Origin: Poriferisodalis sp022821985
GTDB lineage: Bacteria; Actinomycetota; Acidimicrobiia; Acidimicrobiales; Poriferisodalaceae
Length of the DNA: 64,000 nucleotides
Direction: 5' to 3'
Assembly (NCBI RefSeq): GCF_965219595.1
Contig: NZ_OZ244781.1
Span: forward strand, 1,798,001 to 1,862,000
A program made the position numbers and the translations under genes. The notes under the pieces were generated by a model that worked only from the letters and a program-made list of their open reading frames with translations, ran no database searches and was not told the DNA's origin. Positions 17,733 through 26,398 of this stretch are shown here, one piece after another (position 1 is the first letter of the stretch; the number at the start of each line of letters is the position of its first letter).

Positions 17733-20111
17733 TCAGGTCGTGTGCTCGGACGCCTCGTCAGCGACGACGGCTGAGGCAGGTTCGTCTGCATCGTCGGCCG
17801 GCACGCGGTCGGGCAGCTCGCCTTCGACGCGCAGGTTGGGGATGATGCGGTCGAGCCAGGCCGGGAGCCACCAGTTGCGGGCGCCGAGCAGTTCCATGGT
17901 GGAGGGCACGATCAGCATCCGCACCACTGTTGCGTCGAACGCGATGGCGGCTGCGAGCCCGAAGCCGAACAGCTTGACGACGCGGTTGTCCTCGAGCACG
18001 AAGCTGCCGAACACCACCACCATGATCGCTGCAGCAGCACTGATGACCCGCGCTGTCGCGGCCAGACCGTCGGCGATCGAGTTCACGGGGTCGCCGGTGC
18101 GTTCGTATTCCTCCTTCATGCGTGACAGCAGGAAGACCTCGTAGTCCATCGACAGCCCGAACAGGATCGCGAACAGCATCATCGGGATGAACGGCTCGAT
18201 GGGCGCCCCGTCGATGCCGAACAGGCTGCCCAGCCATCCCCACTGGAAGATGGCCACCACGACGCCGTAGGCAGCCCCGATCGACAGCATGTTCATCACT
18301 ACCGCCTTGAGCGGCACCACCAGCGACCGGAACACCGCCATGAGCAGCAGGAACGAGGCGCCCAGCACTGCGGCGAAGAAGATCAGCATCCGCTGTGCCA
18401 GGTAGTCGCTGAAGTCGATGCCGAACGCCACGCTGCCGCCGACCTGTGCCGAGACCGACGTGCCGGCGAGTGCCGCGGGAACCACCTCGTCGCGCAGGCG
18501 CTGCACCAGTTCCTCGGTGGCGGCATCCTGCGGCCCGGTGGCCGGCTGCACCCGGATGAATGCTGCGCCGCCGTCGGGACTCGGCATCGGGGGCGACACA
18601 GTGGCGACGCCCTCGGTGCTGCTCATGGCCTCCGCCAGCAAGCCGAGCGACTCCATGTCGCCTTGGTTCGGCGTTTCGGCAACCACCAGCAGGGGGCCGT
18701 TGGCGCCAGGGCCGAAACCCTCGGCGAGCAGGTCGTAGGCCTGCCGTGTCGCGCTGTCGGGAGGGAAGTTGCCCTCATCGGAGAAGCCCAGCCGCAGGCT
18801 CAGCACCGGTGCCGCCAGCAGAATCAACAGAGCGATGCCTCCGAGAGCGCCCGCCCACGGCCGCGCCTGCACCATGCGGCTCATGCGGTACCAGCCGGTC
18901 TCTCGCAGTGCCTTGGGCGGCCGTTGCTGAATGACACGGCGCAGCGGATTGCGGTCGCCGGCGAACGAGCCGGCGATGATCACAGCCGCCGCAGCTGGGA
19001 TGCCCGCCAGCAGCAGCGTGATCCCCAAGCCGAATCCCAGCAGCGCGACGGCAACGAGAGCCGATGCGGCGATGCCGCGCACCCTGATGGTGCCCAGCCT
19101 CCCGCCGACGAGTCCCAGCACAGCCGGCAGCAGTGTGATCGAGCCCGCCATGACGATGGCGACCGTGACTGCCGCTGAGATGCCCAAGCCCGAGACGAAC
19201 GGCAGGCCCACCAGCAGCAGGCCCAGCAGCGACAGCACCACCGTGGCGCCGGCGAACACCACCGATCGTCCCGCAGAGTCGAGCGCCGACCCCACAGCAT
19301 CGTCCAGGCCGAGTCCGTGGCGTGTCCACTCGCGGACACGATTGATGATGAACAGCGCGTAGTCGATGCCGACGCCGATGCCGATCATGACGCCCAGCGT
19401 CGATGCGAAATCGGGGACGGTCGCGACGTTGCTGATGATCACGATTCCCGCGGCGCCGATGCCGACGCCGATCAACGCGGTGCCGACAGTCACACCCATC
19501 GCCGCTACCGAGCCGACTGCTGCGATGAGCACGAAGATCGCGAACGCCAGCCCGATGGCCTCGGTCTCGGGAGGCTCTTGCCCGGAGAGCCAAGCCCCGC
19601 CGACATGCGCCTGCACCCCGGGGAGGTCGCGCAGCCCGCTGGCGTCGATGAGATGATCGATCTCTTCGCCGAGGCCGGCAGCTTCGTCGACGTTGAACCC
19701 AGGGGCCACCTCGACGTCGGCGTAGGCGATGCGGCCCGCTGCTGGTCCGGTTGCAGAGATGCGGCGAGCGCCCCCGGCCTCGAATGGAGAAGCTGCGGAG
19801 ACGTCAGGAATTGCGTTGACATCGCTGACCAGTGCCGTCATGGCGGCGCGAACAGCAGGATCCTCGACGCCGTCTGCCGTCTCCCGCGCGTCGACGACGA
19901 TCGTGCCGCTGACGCGCGAGCCGACGCTGCCGAAGTGCTCGCCGAGGATGTCGGCGGCCCGGCCGCTCTCGGAGTCGGGGGTGGACAGTTCGGCGCCGAA
20001 CGAGGGACCGAGTCCGCCGGCGACGGCGCCGACGGCGACGGCGACCGTCAGCCAGACGGCCAGTACGCGCCACGGGTGGCGAAAGCACCACCGGCCGAGA
20101 GACGAGTACAT
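17733..20111 (-). CDS. MMPL/RND-family transporter
   Basis: 792-residue membrane protein with two repeats of an extracytoplasmic loop followed by a helix bundle, as in MmpL lipid exporters and hydrophobe/amino-acid exporter-3 proteins. Helix 1 is near residues 14-38. The sequence GIGVGIDYALFIINRVREW in helices 4-5 of the first half and FGLSMDYEVFLLSRMKEEY in the second carry the paired Asp-Tyr residues that couple proton flow. ATG 20111 (MYSSLGRWCFRHPWRV) has AAAGGA upstream. The tail beyond the last helix is acidic and short. The cargo is unknown. Confidence 0.88.
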   Translation of the reverse strand: MYSSLGRWCFRHPWRVLAVWLTVAVAVGAVAGGLGPSFGAELSTPDSESGRAADILGEHFGSVGSRVSGTIVVDARETADGVEDPAVRAAMTALVSDVNAIPDVSAASPFEAGGARRISATGPAAGRIAYADVEVAPGFNVDEAAGLGEEIDHLIDASGLRDLPGVQAHVGGAWLSGQEPPETEAIGLAFAIFVLIAAVGSVAAMGVTVGTALIGVGIGAAGIVIISNVATVPDFASTLGVMIGIGVGIDYALFIINRVREWTRHGLGLDDAVGSALDSAGRSVVFAGATVVLSLLGLLLVGLPFVSGLGISAAVTVAIVMAGSITLLPAVLGLVGGRLGTIRVRGIAASALVAVALLGFGLGITLLLAGIPAAAAVIIAGSFAGDRNPLRRVIQQRPPKALRETGWYRMSRMVQARPWAGALGGIALLILLAAPVLSLRLGFSDEGNFPPDSATRQAYDLLAEGFGPGANGPLLVVAETPNQGDMESLGLLAEAMSSTEGVATVSPPMPSPDGGAAFIRVQPATGPQDAATEELVQRLRDEVVPAALAGTSVSAQVGGSVAFGIDFSDYLAQRMLIFFAAVLGASFLLLMAVFRSLVVPLKAVVMNMLSIGAAYGVVVAIFQWGWLGSLFGIDGAPIEPFIPMMLFAILFGLSMDYEVFLLSRMKEEYERTGDPVNSIADGLAATARVISAAAAIMVVVFGSFVLEDNRVVKLFGFGLAAAIAFDATVVRMLIVPSTMELLGARNWWLPAWLDRIIPNLRVEGELPDRVPADDADEPASAVVADEASEHTT

Positions 20112-20276
20112 GTCAGTTCCTTTCGCAGGCAGCTGCCATGGCACCGGGCGCGCTGCGGCGATGCCGGAGGCGACGGCGTCGGGAAGCCGTCAGGATGACG
20201 GGGGAGGGATCAGGCCGGGACGCTATCCGGCGATTCCGCTCGCGCCCGTGCCGGGTCGTGGTGCGCTCGGACCGCG

Positions 20277-21935
20277 CTAGCGACGGCCAGCGACCGGCTC
20301 GGACACCGCCCGGGCGGGCTCCGCGTGGTGCGTCCCGTTGGTGGGGTGAGTAGCCCGTCCGGTCTCGGCGACTTCGGACTCGATCACCACGGTGCGTCCG
20401 GTGATCGCGGCCAGCAGCTCACTGCGATTCTGGGCAGTGAACATCTCCACTGAGGTGTCGACGCCGGGTGAGACCCGTGCGAAGAGGCGAAGCTCGCCGT
20501 CGTGGTTCGAAGACTGGAGCCCGCCTGCGACTCGCACGCGGGTCACCACCTGACGATTGGAGCGGTCCAAGCCGATGGCGACGCGCAGCATGGCTGCCAT
20601 CCACCGCACCCTGTCCTGGTCAGCCGAATTCAGCGAGGCGAAGTCGGCATGCTTGGACTTGGGCGCGCTCTTGCGGTGGTAGCGAGCGACTTGGGCGATG
20701 ATCTCGATCTCGCGTTCGGTGAAGCCGGTGAGGTGCTCGCTGTTGCGGATGATGTAGTAGCTGTGGCGGTGGTGGGCACTGTGGGAGATGAAGATGCCCA
20801 CGTTGTGCAGCAGCGAAGCCGCTTCGAACAGCTCCCGGTCCTCTTCGTCGAGTCCGTGCAGCCCGCAGAGGCCGTCGAACAACTCCAGCGCCAGGTCGGT
20901 GATGTGCTCGGCGTGCCGCAGATCTTCGTGGTAGCTGTTCGCCACATACATCACGCCGGAGCGCCGCAGATCCTCCAAACGGTGGAACGGGTCGAGCTCG
21001 GGCGCTGCTGCCCGCCGCATCTGCTCGAAGAGAATGCCTTCACGCAGCGCGTAGTCGGAAACTTCCATGCGCTTGATGCCCAGCAGCTTGAACGTCTCCG
21101 CCAGCAGCAGCGCGCCGCCCACGATGATGTCTGCCCGGCGTTCCTCCAACCCCTCGACAGAGAGCCGGCGAGCAGGTGTCGCGGCGTCGGTGAGGTCGGT
21201 CGTGAGCGATCGGAGCTCTTTGCGTGTGAATGACAGCCTCCCGGTGCGGTTGTCGCGATCGCCGCGCCGGATCGCGCACATGCGTGCCAAGGCGATGATC
21301 GTTCCCGACGAGCCGACGGCGGTTTCGAAGCCGAGTTCCGCGACTTCTGCCGGCAGGTGGCCCAGGAACGATCTGATGTAGTTGCGGCACTCGTGCACCG
21401 AGCGCTCTCGCGTGCGGCCTTCTGGGAAGAAGCGATCGGTGAGCCGGATCGATCCGAGCTTGAGACTGCGCAGCAGCAGCGGTTCGGCGCCGTCGCCGAC
21501 GATGAACTCCGTAGAGCCGCCGCCGATGTCGATGATCAGGTGCCGCTTGTCGAGCAGCGGCACGGCTGCCAGCACGCCGAGGTGGATCAGCCGGGCCTCC
21601 TCGACTCCAGAGACCACCTCGATGTCGACGCCGGCCTCGGACAGGGCCCGTGCCACAAACTCGCCTCGGTTGTCGGCCTCCCGCACCGCGCTGGTGGCCA
21701 CCGCGGTGACTGAAGTGGCGCCGGCGTGGTCGGCGATGCGTCGCATCCGATCCAGCGTCGAGACGCCGCGATCCATGGCATCGAGCTCGAGACGCTTCAT
21801 GTCCTCGCCGCCCGAGCCCAGCCGGACCGGTTCGCGTTCGCGTGTCAGTACTTCGAAGTGGCCATCTGCGTCGATCGATGCGACGACGAGGTGGAACGAG
21901 TTGGTTCCGACGTCGATCGCCGCGATGACGCTCAC
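20277..21935 (-). CDS. Ppx/GppA family phosphatase with HD-like C-terminal domain
   Basis: 552 residues. The N-terminus shows the actin-like ATPase fold of exopolyphosphatase/guanosine pentaphosphatase: AAIDVGTNSFHLVVA, then EEARLIHLGV and the second phosphate loop LIIDIGGGSTEFIVG. The C-terminal half has an HD-type helical domain (LLHNVGIFISHSAHH, then VARYHRKSAP). These enzymes hydrolyse polyphosphate or pppGpp, so a role in stress or stringent control is probable. GTG 21935 is preferred; TTG 21944 is an alternative and neither has a clear ribosome-binding site. Confidence 0.85.
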   Translation of the reverse strand: MSVIAAIDVGTNSFHLVVASIDADGHFEVLTREREPVRLGSGGEDMKRLELDAMDRGVSTLDRMRRIADHAGATSVTAVATSAVREADNRGEFVARALSEAGVDIEVVSGVEEARLIHLGVLAAVPLLDKRHLIIDIGGGSTEFIVGDGAEPLLLRSLKLGSIRLTDRFFPEGRTRERSVHECRNYIRSFLGHLPAEVAELGFETAVGSSGTIIALARMCAIRRGDRDNRTGRLSFTRKELRSLTTDLTDAATPARRLSVEGLEERRADIIVGGALLLAETFKLLGIKRMEVSDYALREGILFEQMRRAAAPELDPFHRLEDLRRSGVMYVANSYHEDLRHAEHITDLALELFDGLCGLHGLDEEDRELFEAASLLHNVGIFISHSAHHRHSYYIIRNSEHLTGFTEREIEIIAQVARYHRKSAPKSKHADFASLNSADQDRVRWMAAMLRVAIGLDRSNRQVVTRVRVAGGLQSSNHDGELRLFARVSPGVDTSVEMFTAQNRSELLAAITGRTVVIESEVAETGRATHPTNGTHHAEPARAVSEPVAGRR

Positions 21936-22033
21936 GCACCGCAACGCTAGAGGGAGCAGTGCGCGGCCCAGATGATGTCGGCTCAGCGATGGTTGCGGCC
22001 AGCCTGTCGTGGCGCGCCACTAGCGTTCTGCCG

Positions 22034-22444
22034 ATGGCGACACACGCGACCCAGATCGTGCCCCGATTCGGCGAGCTGGACCCGTACAACCACGTCAACC
22101 ATGCGGTCTATGTGTCGTACTTCGAAGCAGCCCGCTGCCTGGCGCTGGAATCCGCCGATCTTGCACTGCCGGACCTGTCAGATCAGAACGTCCAGATCGT
22201 GGTGACCAACCTCGAGGTGCGTTTCCGGGCGCCGGCGACCGCCCGCGACACGCTGCGCGTCGAGACCGAGCTGGTCGAGCGCCGCCGTGCGAGCACCCGC
22301 TGGCAGCAGCGAATCATCCGCGAAGCAGACGACGCGGTGCTGGTCGAGGGCAACCTGACCGCGGCCATCTGCGACAACGACGGCAAGCCCCGCCGTCCGC
22401 CGCCAGGCTTGATGGACAAGTTCGACGCGCTCGCTCCCGGCTAG
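22034..22444 (+). CDS. Hotdog-fold acyl-CoA thioesterase (4HBT/YbgC type)
   Basis: 136 residues. The opening FGELDPYNHVNHAVYVSYFE has the D-x-x-x-H-V-N motif of 4-hydroxybenzoyl-CoA/YbgC thioesterases, with the Asp as catalytic residue. The rest (VTNLEVRFRAPATARDTLRV) is the central strand pattern of the fold. ATG 22034 is chosen because the longer frame from 21959 has no family similarity. It is divergent from ppx, with about 98 bp between. Confidence 0.85.
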   Translation: MATHATQIVPRFGELDPYNHVNHAVYVSYFEAARCLALESADLALPDLSDQNVQIVVTNLEVRFRAPATARDTLRVETELVERRRASTRWQQRIIREADDAVLVEGNLTAAICDNDGKPRRPPPGLMDKFDALAPG

Positions 22445-22487
22445 AGGCTCGAACCTATACCGGCATAGAGGAACTCGGCCGCTCCGG

Positions 22488-25400
22488 CTAGTCGTTGTCG
22501 GTGATGGTGCCGATGCCTTCGCCGTCGGCGATTGCTGCTTGGACTGCGGAGTACAGCACGACGGTGAACGTCTCGTCGCCTTCGGGGCTGCTGTCGTCGA
22601 CTGCTGCCACGGTGATGGTCTTGGAGGTCTCGCCGGGGTTGAAGGTGAGCATCCCGTAGGCCTGCGCGAAGTCCGCGAAGGTCGCCGACAGCCCGGCCCC
22701 GAACGCGGGCCGCGCGTAGTAGTGCACCCACACATAGCGGCCGCTGGCGGGGCTGAGCGTCACGGTGAACGTCAGCGTGCCGCCCTCGCCCGCCGTCGCG
22801 TCGCTGATCGACAGCGACGGCGTCGCGTTCACCGCCGTCGGAGGCGGCGGGTCGTCGTCGGACACCGCGACCGTCGCTGTGCCCGCAGTCGCGGAGACGG
22901 TGTAGCCGCTGCCGGCATCGACGGTGACGGTGGCCGTCCCGTCGGCCTCGTCGGCGCTGTCGTTCGTAGTGGTCACTGTGAGCGTCGCGGTGCCCGACGT
23001 GCCGACGGTCACCGTGCGCGGTCCGGTCGCGACGCCGAAATCGCCGGACTGGGACACCGACACGTCCACCGTCAGCGGCGCCGACGGCGCAGGAACAGCA
23101 GACACAGTGAAGGTCGCGTCGCCGCCCTCGGTCACCCCTGCGCCCGCCGCGACGCTGATCTCGGGGATCACAGGCGGCGGGTCGTCGTCGTCTGCCACCG
23201 CGACCGTCGCTGTGCCCGCGGTCGCCGACACGGTGTAGCCGCTGCCGGCGTCCACAGTTGCGGTGACCTGCCCGTCGGCCTCGTCGGTGCTGTCGTCGGT
23301 GGTGCTGACCGTGAGCGTGACGCTGCCGGAGGCCGGGACCGTGACGGTCCGGGTCCCCGGCGACACACCGAAATCGCCGGACTGGGCCACCGAGACATCC
23401 ACCGTCAGCGGCGCCGACGGCGCAGGAACAGCAGACACAGTAAAGATCGCGTCGCCGCCCTCGGTCACCCCGCCGCCCCCGGCGACGCTGACCTCAGGGT
23501 CAGGCTCAGGATCGGGCGTCACCGGATCAGGGTCAGGGTCGGGTGTCACCGGGTCGGGGTCGGGGTTGTCAGCGGTGGTGCAGCGTTGCAGCGCGTCGTT
23601 GATGGGCGCCCAGCCGGCCCAGCCCTTGCCGTCGCTGAAGTCCCTCGCTTCCTGAGCCGTGATCGTGTCGTGGGTCACCCCCGGCGGCTTCGCCGGCAGG
23701 TCCTCGGCGCCGAGCGTGTTCAGGATCCGCCAGAACAACGCCGCGTTCGACCCGTGGCTGAGATGCCACTCGAACGCCGCACGCGCCCGCCTCACGCCCT
23801 CGCCGGCATCGCAGGGCACCGCATCGTCCTGCGCCGACACCGAGTCCAGGCTGTCGTCGCCGCCGGAGGACGCCAGCACCGTCACCGTGGTGAAACACGT
23901 CCACGACACGGTGTTCACCTGCCGCGCCCGGCCAGGCTCGCCCGGATCCACAATGGGTACGCCGTGCCGGTTGTGGCCCTCTACTCGAGGGGCCCTGTAG
24001 GGCCGTGCGGGAATCACCTGCTCAGCCGCCTTGCAGTTCGGCGCATCCGGGTCATAACCCGTCTCGGGATACGGAACGTTGTACGGGGAGGGGTCGCCCC
24101 AGTTGATCTTGAAGTTCTTGCCCACCGACGGCGTGCACAGCCTGATCGGAATCGACACCGACCCGCCAGCCCGCAGGTTGCGATAGTGCCAGTGCTCGTC
24201 CCAGCCGTGGTTGTCGTGGTTGTCGTAGTCATTGTCGACGCCGCACGAACCCTTCAAGTTGTCCCGAGCAGTGCCATCGGAAATCGTGAACAGCACACGA
24301 TTGCCGTGCACACCCGGCGGCACCGGCAGCACCACGTTCACCACCCGGCCGTGGCCGCCGAACTGCACCGTCGCCGTCTCCGGCGGACGCTTGTACTGCA
24401 AGCCCTGCGGTTCGGCGACCTGGAAGATGCCCGACAGTCCGACATAGACGTTGTTCATGCCCTTGGGGATGTCGCCCTGGTCGATCGGGTTCTGGCCCGG
24501 GTCGCCGCCGCCCCAGCGCGTCTGGCTGGCGCCCAGCGGCCTGTTGGGCTTCTTGGTGCCCGCGGTGGCATGCGTTGTGCCGGTCCGGGTGCCGGTGTTG
24601 GGCCCCCGGTTGTTGGTGGAAACGTTGCCGTTGGCCCGCCGATGAGCGCCGTGGCTGTTGTCGTCCCAGGTGCCGTCCCAGAAATCGTTGTAGTCATCAG
24701 CGATCCTGGGACCGTTCAGCCAGTAGATCGGCGTCGAGAACGGCGTGTGGCTCGGCTCGCCGGCGACCATGATGCCCGTCGCGGTATGGGCCGCCGCGTC
24801 CACCGTCGCCGTGGAGCCCACCACCCGGAACGTCGACGAGTACTGGCGGATGTCCGCATGACCGGTGCCCGCGCCGCTGACCCGGTTGCGCACGAAGGTG
24901 TCGTAGGTGGAGATGGTGCTGGCGGTGGCGTCGCGCTCGTTGTGGGTCTTGAACAGCAGTCGGAACTGCTCGCCGGGGCCGACGCCGCTGGGCTTGAGGG
25001 CCCAGTTGTCAGGCACCAGGCTGACGTTCACGATCTGCACAGTGGCGTACTGCCCCTGGTTCGTGGCGTCCTGCTGGGAGCCGATGGTGATCCCCGCCGG
25101 AATCGCGCCGAAACCCATGACGAAGGTCTCGTAGTCCTCGATCTCGCCGTCCGCCGGCACGGGAACGTCGAAGGTGTGGCTGGTCACGCCCGCCGGCACC
25201 GTCACCGAGTGCGCGGCGGAGACATCGGTGCTGCGCGCAAATGGACTTTGTTCGGCGTAGTCCACGCTGATGTCATTGGTCAGGTCGGCGTCGCAAGTCT
25301 GGAAGACAATCTCGAAGGTCTGCTCCGCCGCCGTGGGCGAGCCGAAGGTCAGCGTCGGCCGCAGCGAGTCGCCCTCCCGCACGTTGTAGTCGCCGCGGCC

Positions 25401-26291
25401 GAACCCCACCGTGTTCTCCGCCGCAACCGGCCCGATCGGGCCGACGATCGGCGAGTAGACCCGCGTCCTAACGTTGTTTCCGTCGTGGTACTCGACACGG
25501 AGCCGCAAGTAATAGCCGGAGTCCGCTTGCGTCAGGGTGTAGCTCTGGGAAGTCGCGCCGATGATCTGGGTAAACGTAGCCCTTCCGGGTGTAGCTCTTC
25601 TCTGCCACTCGTAGCTGAACGTGCCGTTGCCGTCGGCGTCGTCGCAGACCCGATGCCCCGTCAGGGTGCCGTTCACCGAGGGCTGGCCGCCGATCCGAAA
25701 CGCGGCCTGGCCGGAGTTCTCAACGATCGTCACCGTGTATGTGGTTCCTGAGCCCAGGTTGTAGTCGGCGCCGTCGTTGATGGCCAGAATGATGGTCTCG
25801 CCGCTGTCGGGGACCGCGTCGCCCAAGGCCGCAATTGGGAATTCAACATTGGTGAACCTCGCCGTACCCGCCGGAATAGTGAACGTCCCGGTCCCTTGGC
25901 CGCAGTCCGCGCCGGCGATGGTGTAGTCCGTCCCGCAAGTCGCCGTGCCGCCAATGGTGTAGCTGACGGTCAGGGGTGCAGTGAGATTCTGGTTGACCTG
26001 CAAATTTGACCCTGGTACCTCTGACGACTCCAGTACGACATCAGCTAGTACGCCCCACCACACGTTCGGGACACTCTGCGCCTCAGCCCGCCCGGCCGGC
26101 GTCACCGCCACGACCGCGACGAGCAGCACCGCGACAGCCGCGAGACGTCCCCCCAAAGCGCGCCTCACGCGCCTCGGCCGCCCAGCCGAACCAAACAGGG
26201 GGGGGGGGAACTCCTCAGCCCAGACCCGAAGTCTGCGAACACCCATACCAAGCCTCCCTCGCCCGCGCCGACGCACGCTCACACTCACCAT
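22488..26291 (-). CDS. Large secreted protein with Calx-beta-type repeats
   Basis: 1267 residues from ATG 26291. A basic N-region precedes a signal segment (LAAVAVLLVAVVAVTPAGRA) and likely cleavage near AEAQ. Domains seen: an N-terminal Calx-beta-like module (GTDYTIAG, DSGETIILAI), a second (EDYETFVMGFGAI), a unique central region containing GEQFRLLFKTHNERDAT and IYWLNGPRIADDYNDFWDG, a DP-rich linker, two near-identical modules of about 110 residues (GVTEGGDA-FTVSAVPAPSAPL), and a C-terminal Calx-beta (AGEGGTLTFTVTLS, SPEGDETFTVVLY). Such modules bind Ca2+ in surface and adhesion proteins. No sortase or other anchor is visible. The tail and linker are typical of extracellular proteins. An 11-nt homopolymer lies ahead of the signal segment. 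Confidence 0.8.
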   Translation of the reverse strand: MVSVSVRRRGRGRLGMGVRRLRVWAEEFPPPLFGSAGRPRRVRRALGGRLAAVAVLLVAVVAVTPAGRAEAQSVPNVWWGVLADVVLESSEVPGSNLQVNQNLTAPLTVSYTIGGTATCGTDYTIAGADCGQGTGTFTIPAGTARFTNVEFPIAALGDAVPDSGETIILAINDGADYNLGSGTTYTVTIVENSGQAAFRIGGQPSVNGTLTGHRVCDDADGNGTFSYEWQRRATPGRATFTQIIGATSQSYTLTQADSGYYLRLRVEYHDGNNVRTRVYSPIVGPIGPVAAENTVGFGRGDYNVREGDSLRPTLTFGSPTAAEQTFEIVFQTCDADLTNDISVDYAEQSPFARSTDVSAAHSVTVPAGVTSHTFDVPVPADGEIEDYETFVMGFGAIPAGITIGSQQDATNQGQYATVQIVNVSLVPDNWALKPSGVGPGEQFRLLFKTHNERDATASTISTYDTFVRNRVSGAGTGHADIRQYSSTFRVVGSTATVDAAAHTATGIMVAGEPSHTPFSTPIYWLNGPRIADDYNDFWDGTWDDNSHGAHRRANGNVSTNNRGPNTGTRTGTTHATAGTKKPNRPLGASQTRWGGGDPGQNPIDQGDIPKGMNNVYVGLSGIFQVAEPQGLQYKRPPETATVQFGGHGRVVNVVLPVPPGVHGNRVLFTISDGTARDNLKGSCGVDNDYDNHDNHGWDEHWHYRNLRAGGSVSIPIRLCTPSVGKNFKINWGDPSPYNVPYPETGYDPDAPNCKAAEQVIPARPYRAPRVEGHNRHGVPIVDPGEPGRARQVNTVSWTCFTTVTVLASSGGDDSLDSVSAQDDAVPCDAGEGVRRARAAFEWHLSHGSNAALFWRILNTLGAEDLPAKPPGVTHDTITAQEARDFSDGKGWAGWAPINDALQRCTTADNPDPDPVTPDPDPDPVTPDPEPDPEVSVAGGGGVTEGGDAIFTVSAVPAPSAPLTVDVSVAQSGDFGVSPGTRTVTVPASGSVTLTVSTTDDSTDEADGQVTATVDAGSGYTVSATAGTATVAVADDDDPPPVIPEISVAAGAGVTEGGDATFTVSAVPAPSAPLTVDVSVSQSGDFGVATGPRTVTVGTSGTATLTVTTTNDSADEADGTATVTVDAGSGYTVSATAGTATVAVSDDDPPPPTAVNATPSLSISDATAGEGGTLTFTVTLSPASGRYVWVHYYARPAFGAGLSATFADFAQAYGMLTFNPGETSKTITVAAVDDSSPEGDETFTVVLYSAVQAAIADGEGIGTITDND
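22850..23510 (-). repeat. Tandem ~330-bp duplicated module in secreted protein
   Basis: Two adjacent copies with a period of about 330-333 bp, aligned for example at CCGCGACCGTCGCTGTGCCC (22865 and 23198). They encode the paired modules ending SATAGTATVAV. DNA-level similarity is high throughout, so copy number is probably variable between strains. Confidence 0.8.
26198..26208. repeat. Homopolymer of 11 G (11 C in the coding strand)
   Basis: An uninterrupted run of 11 G on the + strand, read as Pro-Pro-Pro near residue 30 of the secreted protein, between its start codon and its signal segment. It is by far the longest mononucleotide run I see in the window. Confidence 0.95.
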
Positions 26292-26350
26292 ATTGTCGGA
26301 GATCAGCGAGCCGAAAGCAACCCTCGAAGGCTCCTGATTCTGTCCAAGCC

Positions 26351-26395
26351 GGTGGAGCTGACGGAACTCGAACCCGTGACCCCCTGCTTGCAAGG
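26351..26395 (-). tRNA. 3' fragment of a tRNA-Ala (TGC), not a functional tRNA
   Basis: Read on the minus strand, the sequence runs from the anticodon loop TTGCAA (anticodon TGC) through GCAGG, the variable GGGTC, a perfect T-arm (ACGGG-TTCGAGT-TCCGT) and the 3' acceptor strand CAGCTCC-A. The 5' half is missing: upstream bases belong to the end of the SDR gene (stop TAG at 26399) and cannot pair with the anticodon or acceptor strands. It therefore looks like an attachment-site remnant or truncated duplicate. CCA is not encoded (CACCGG follows). Confidence 0.7.
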
Positions 26396-26398
26396 GGG

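Noticed and set aside
22539..25751. 1070-residue open frame on the + strand
   Set aside because: Lies antisense to the Calx-beta protein; its composition is Arg/His/Ala-rich, with no recognisable domain, as expected for an antisense frame in GC-rich coding DNA.
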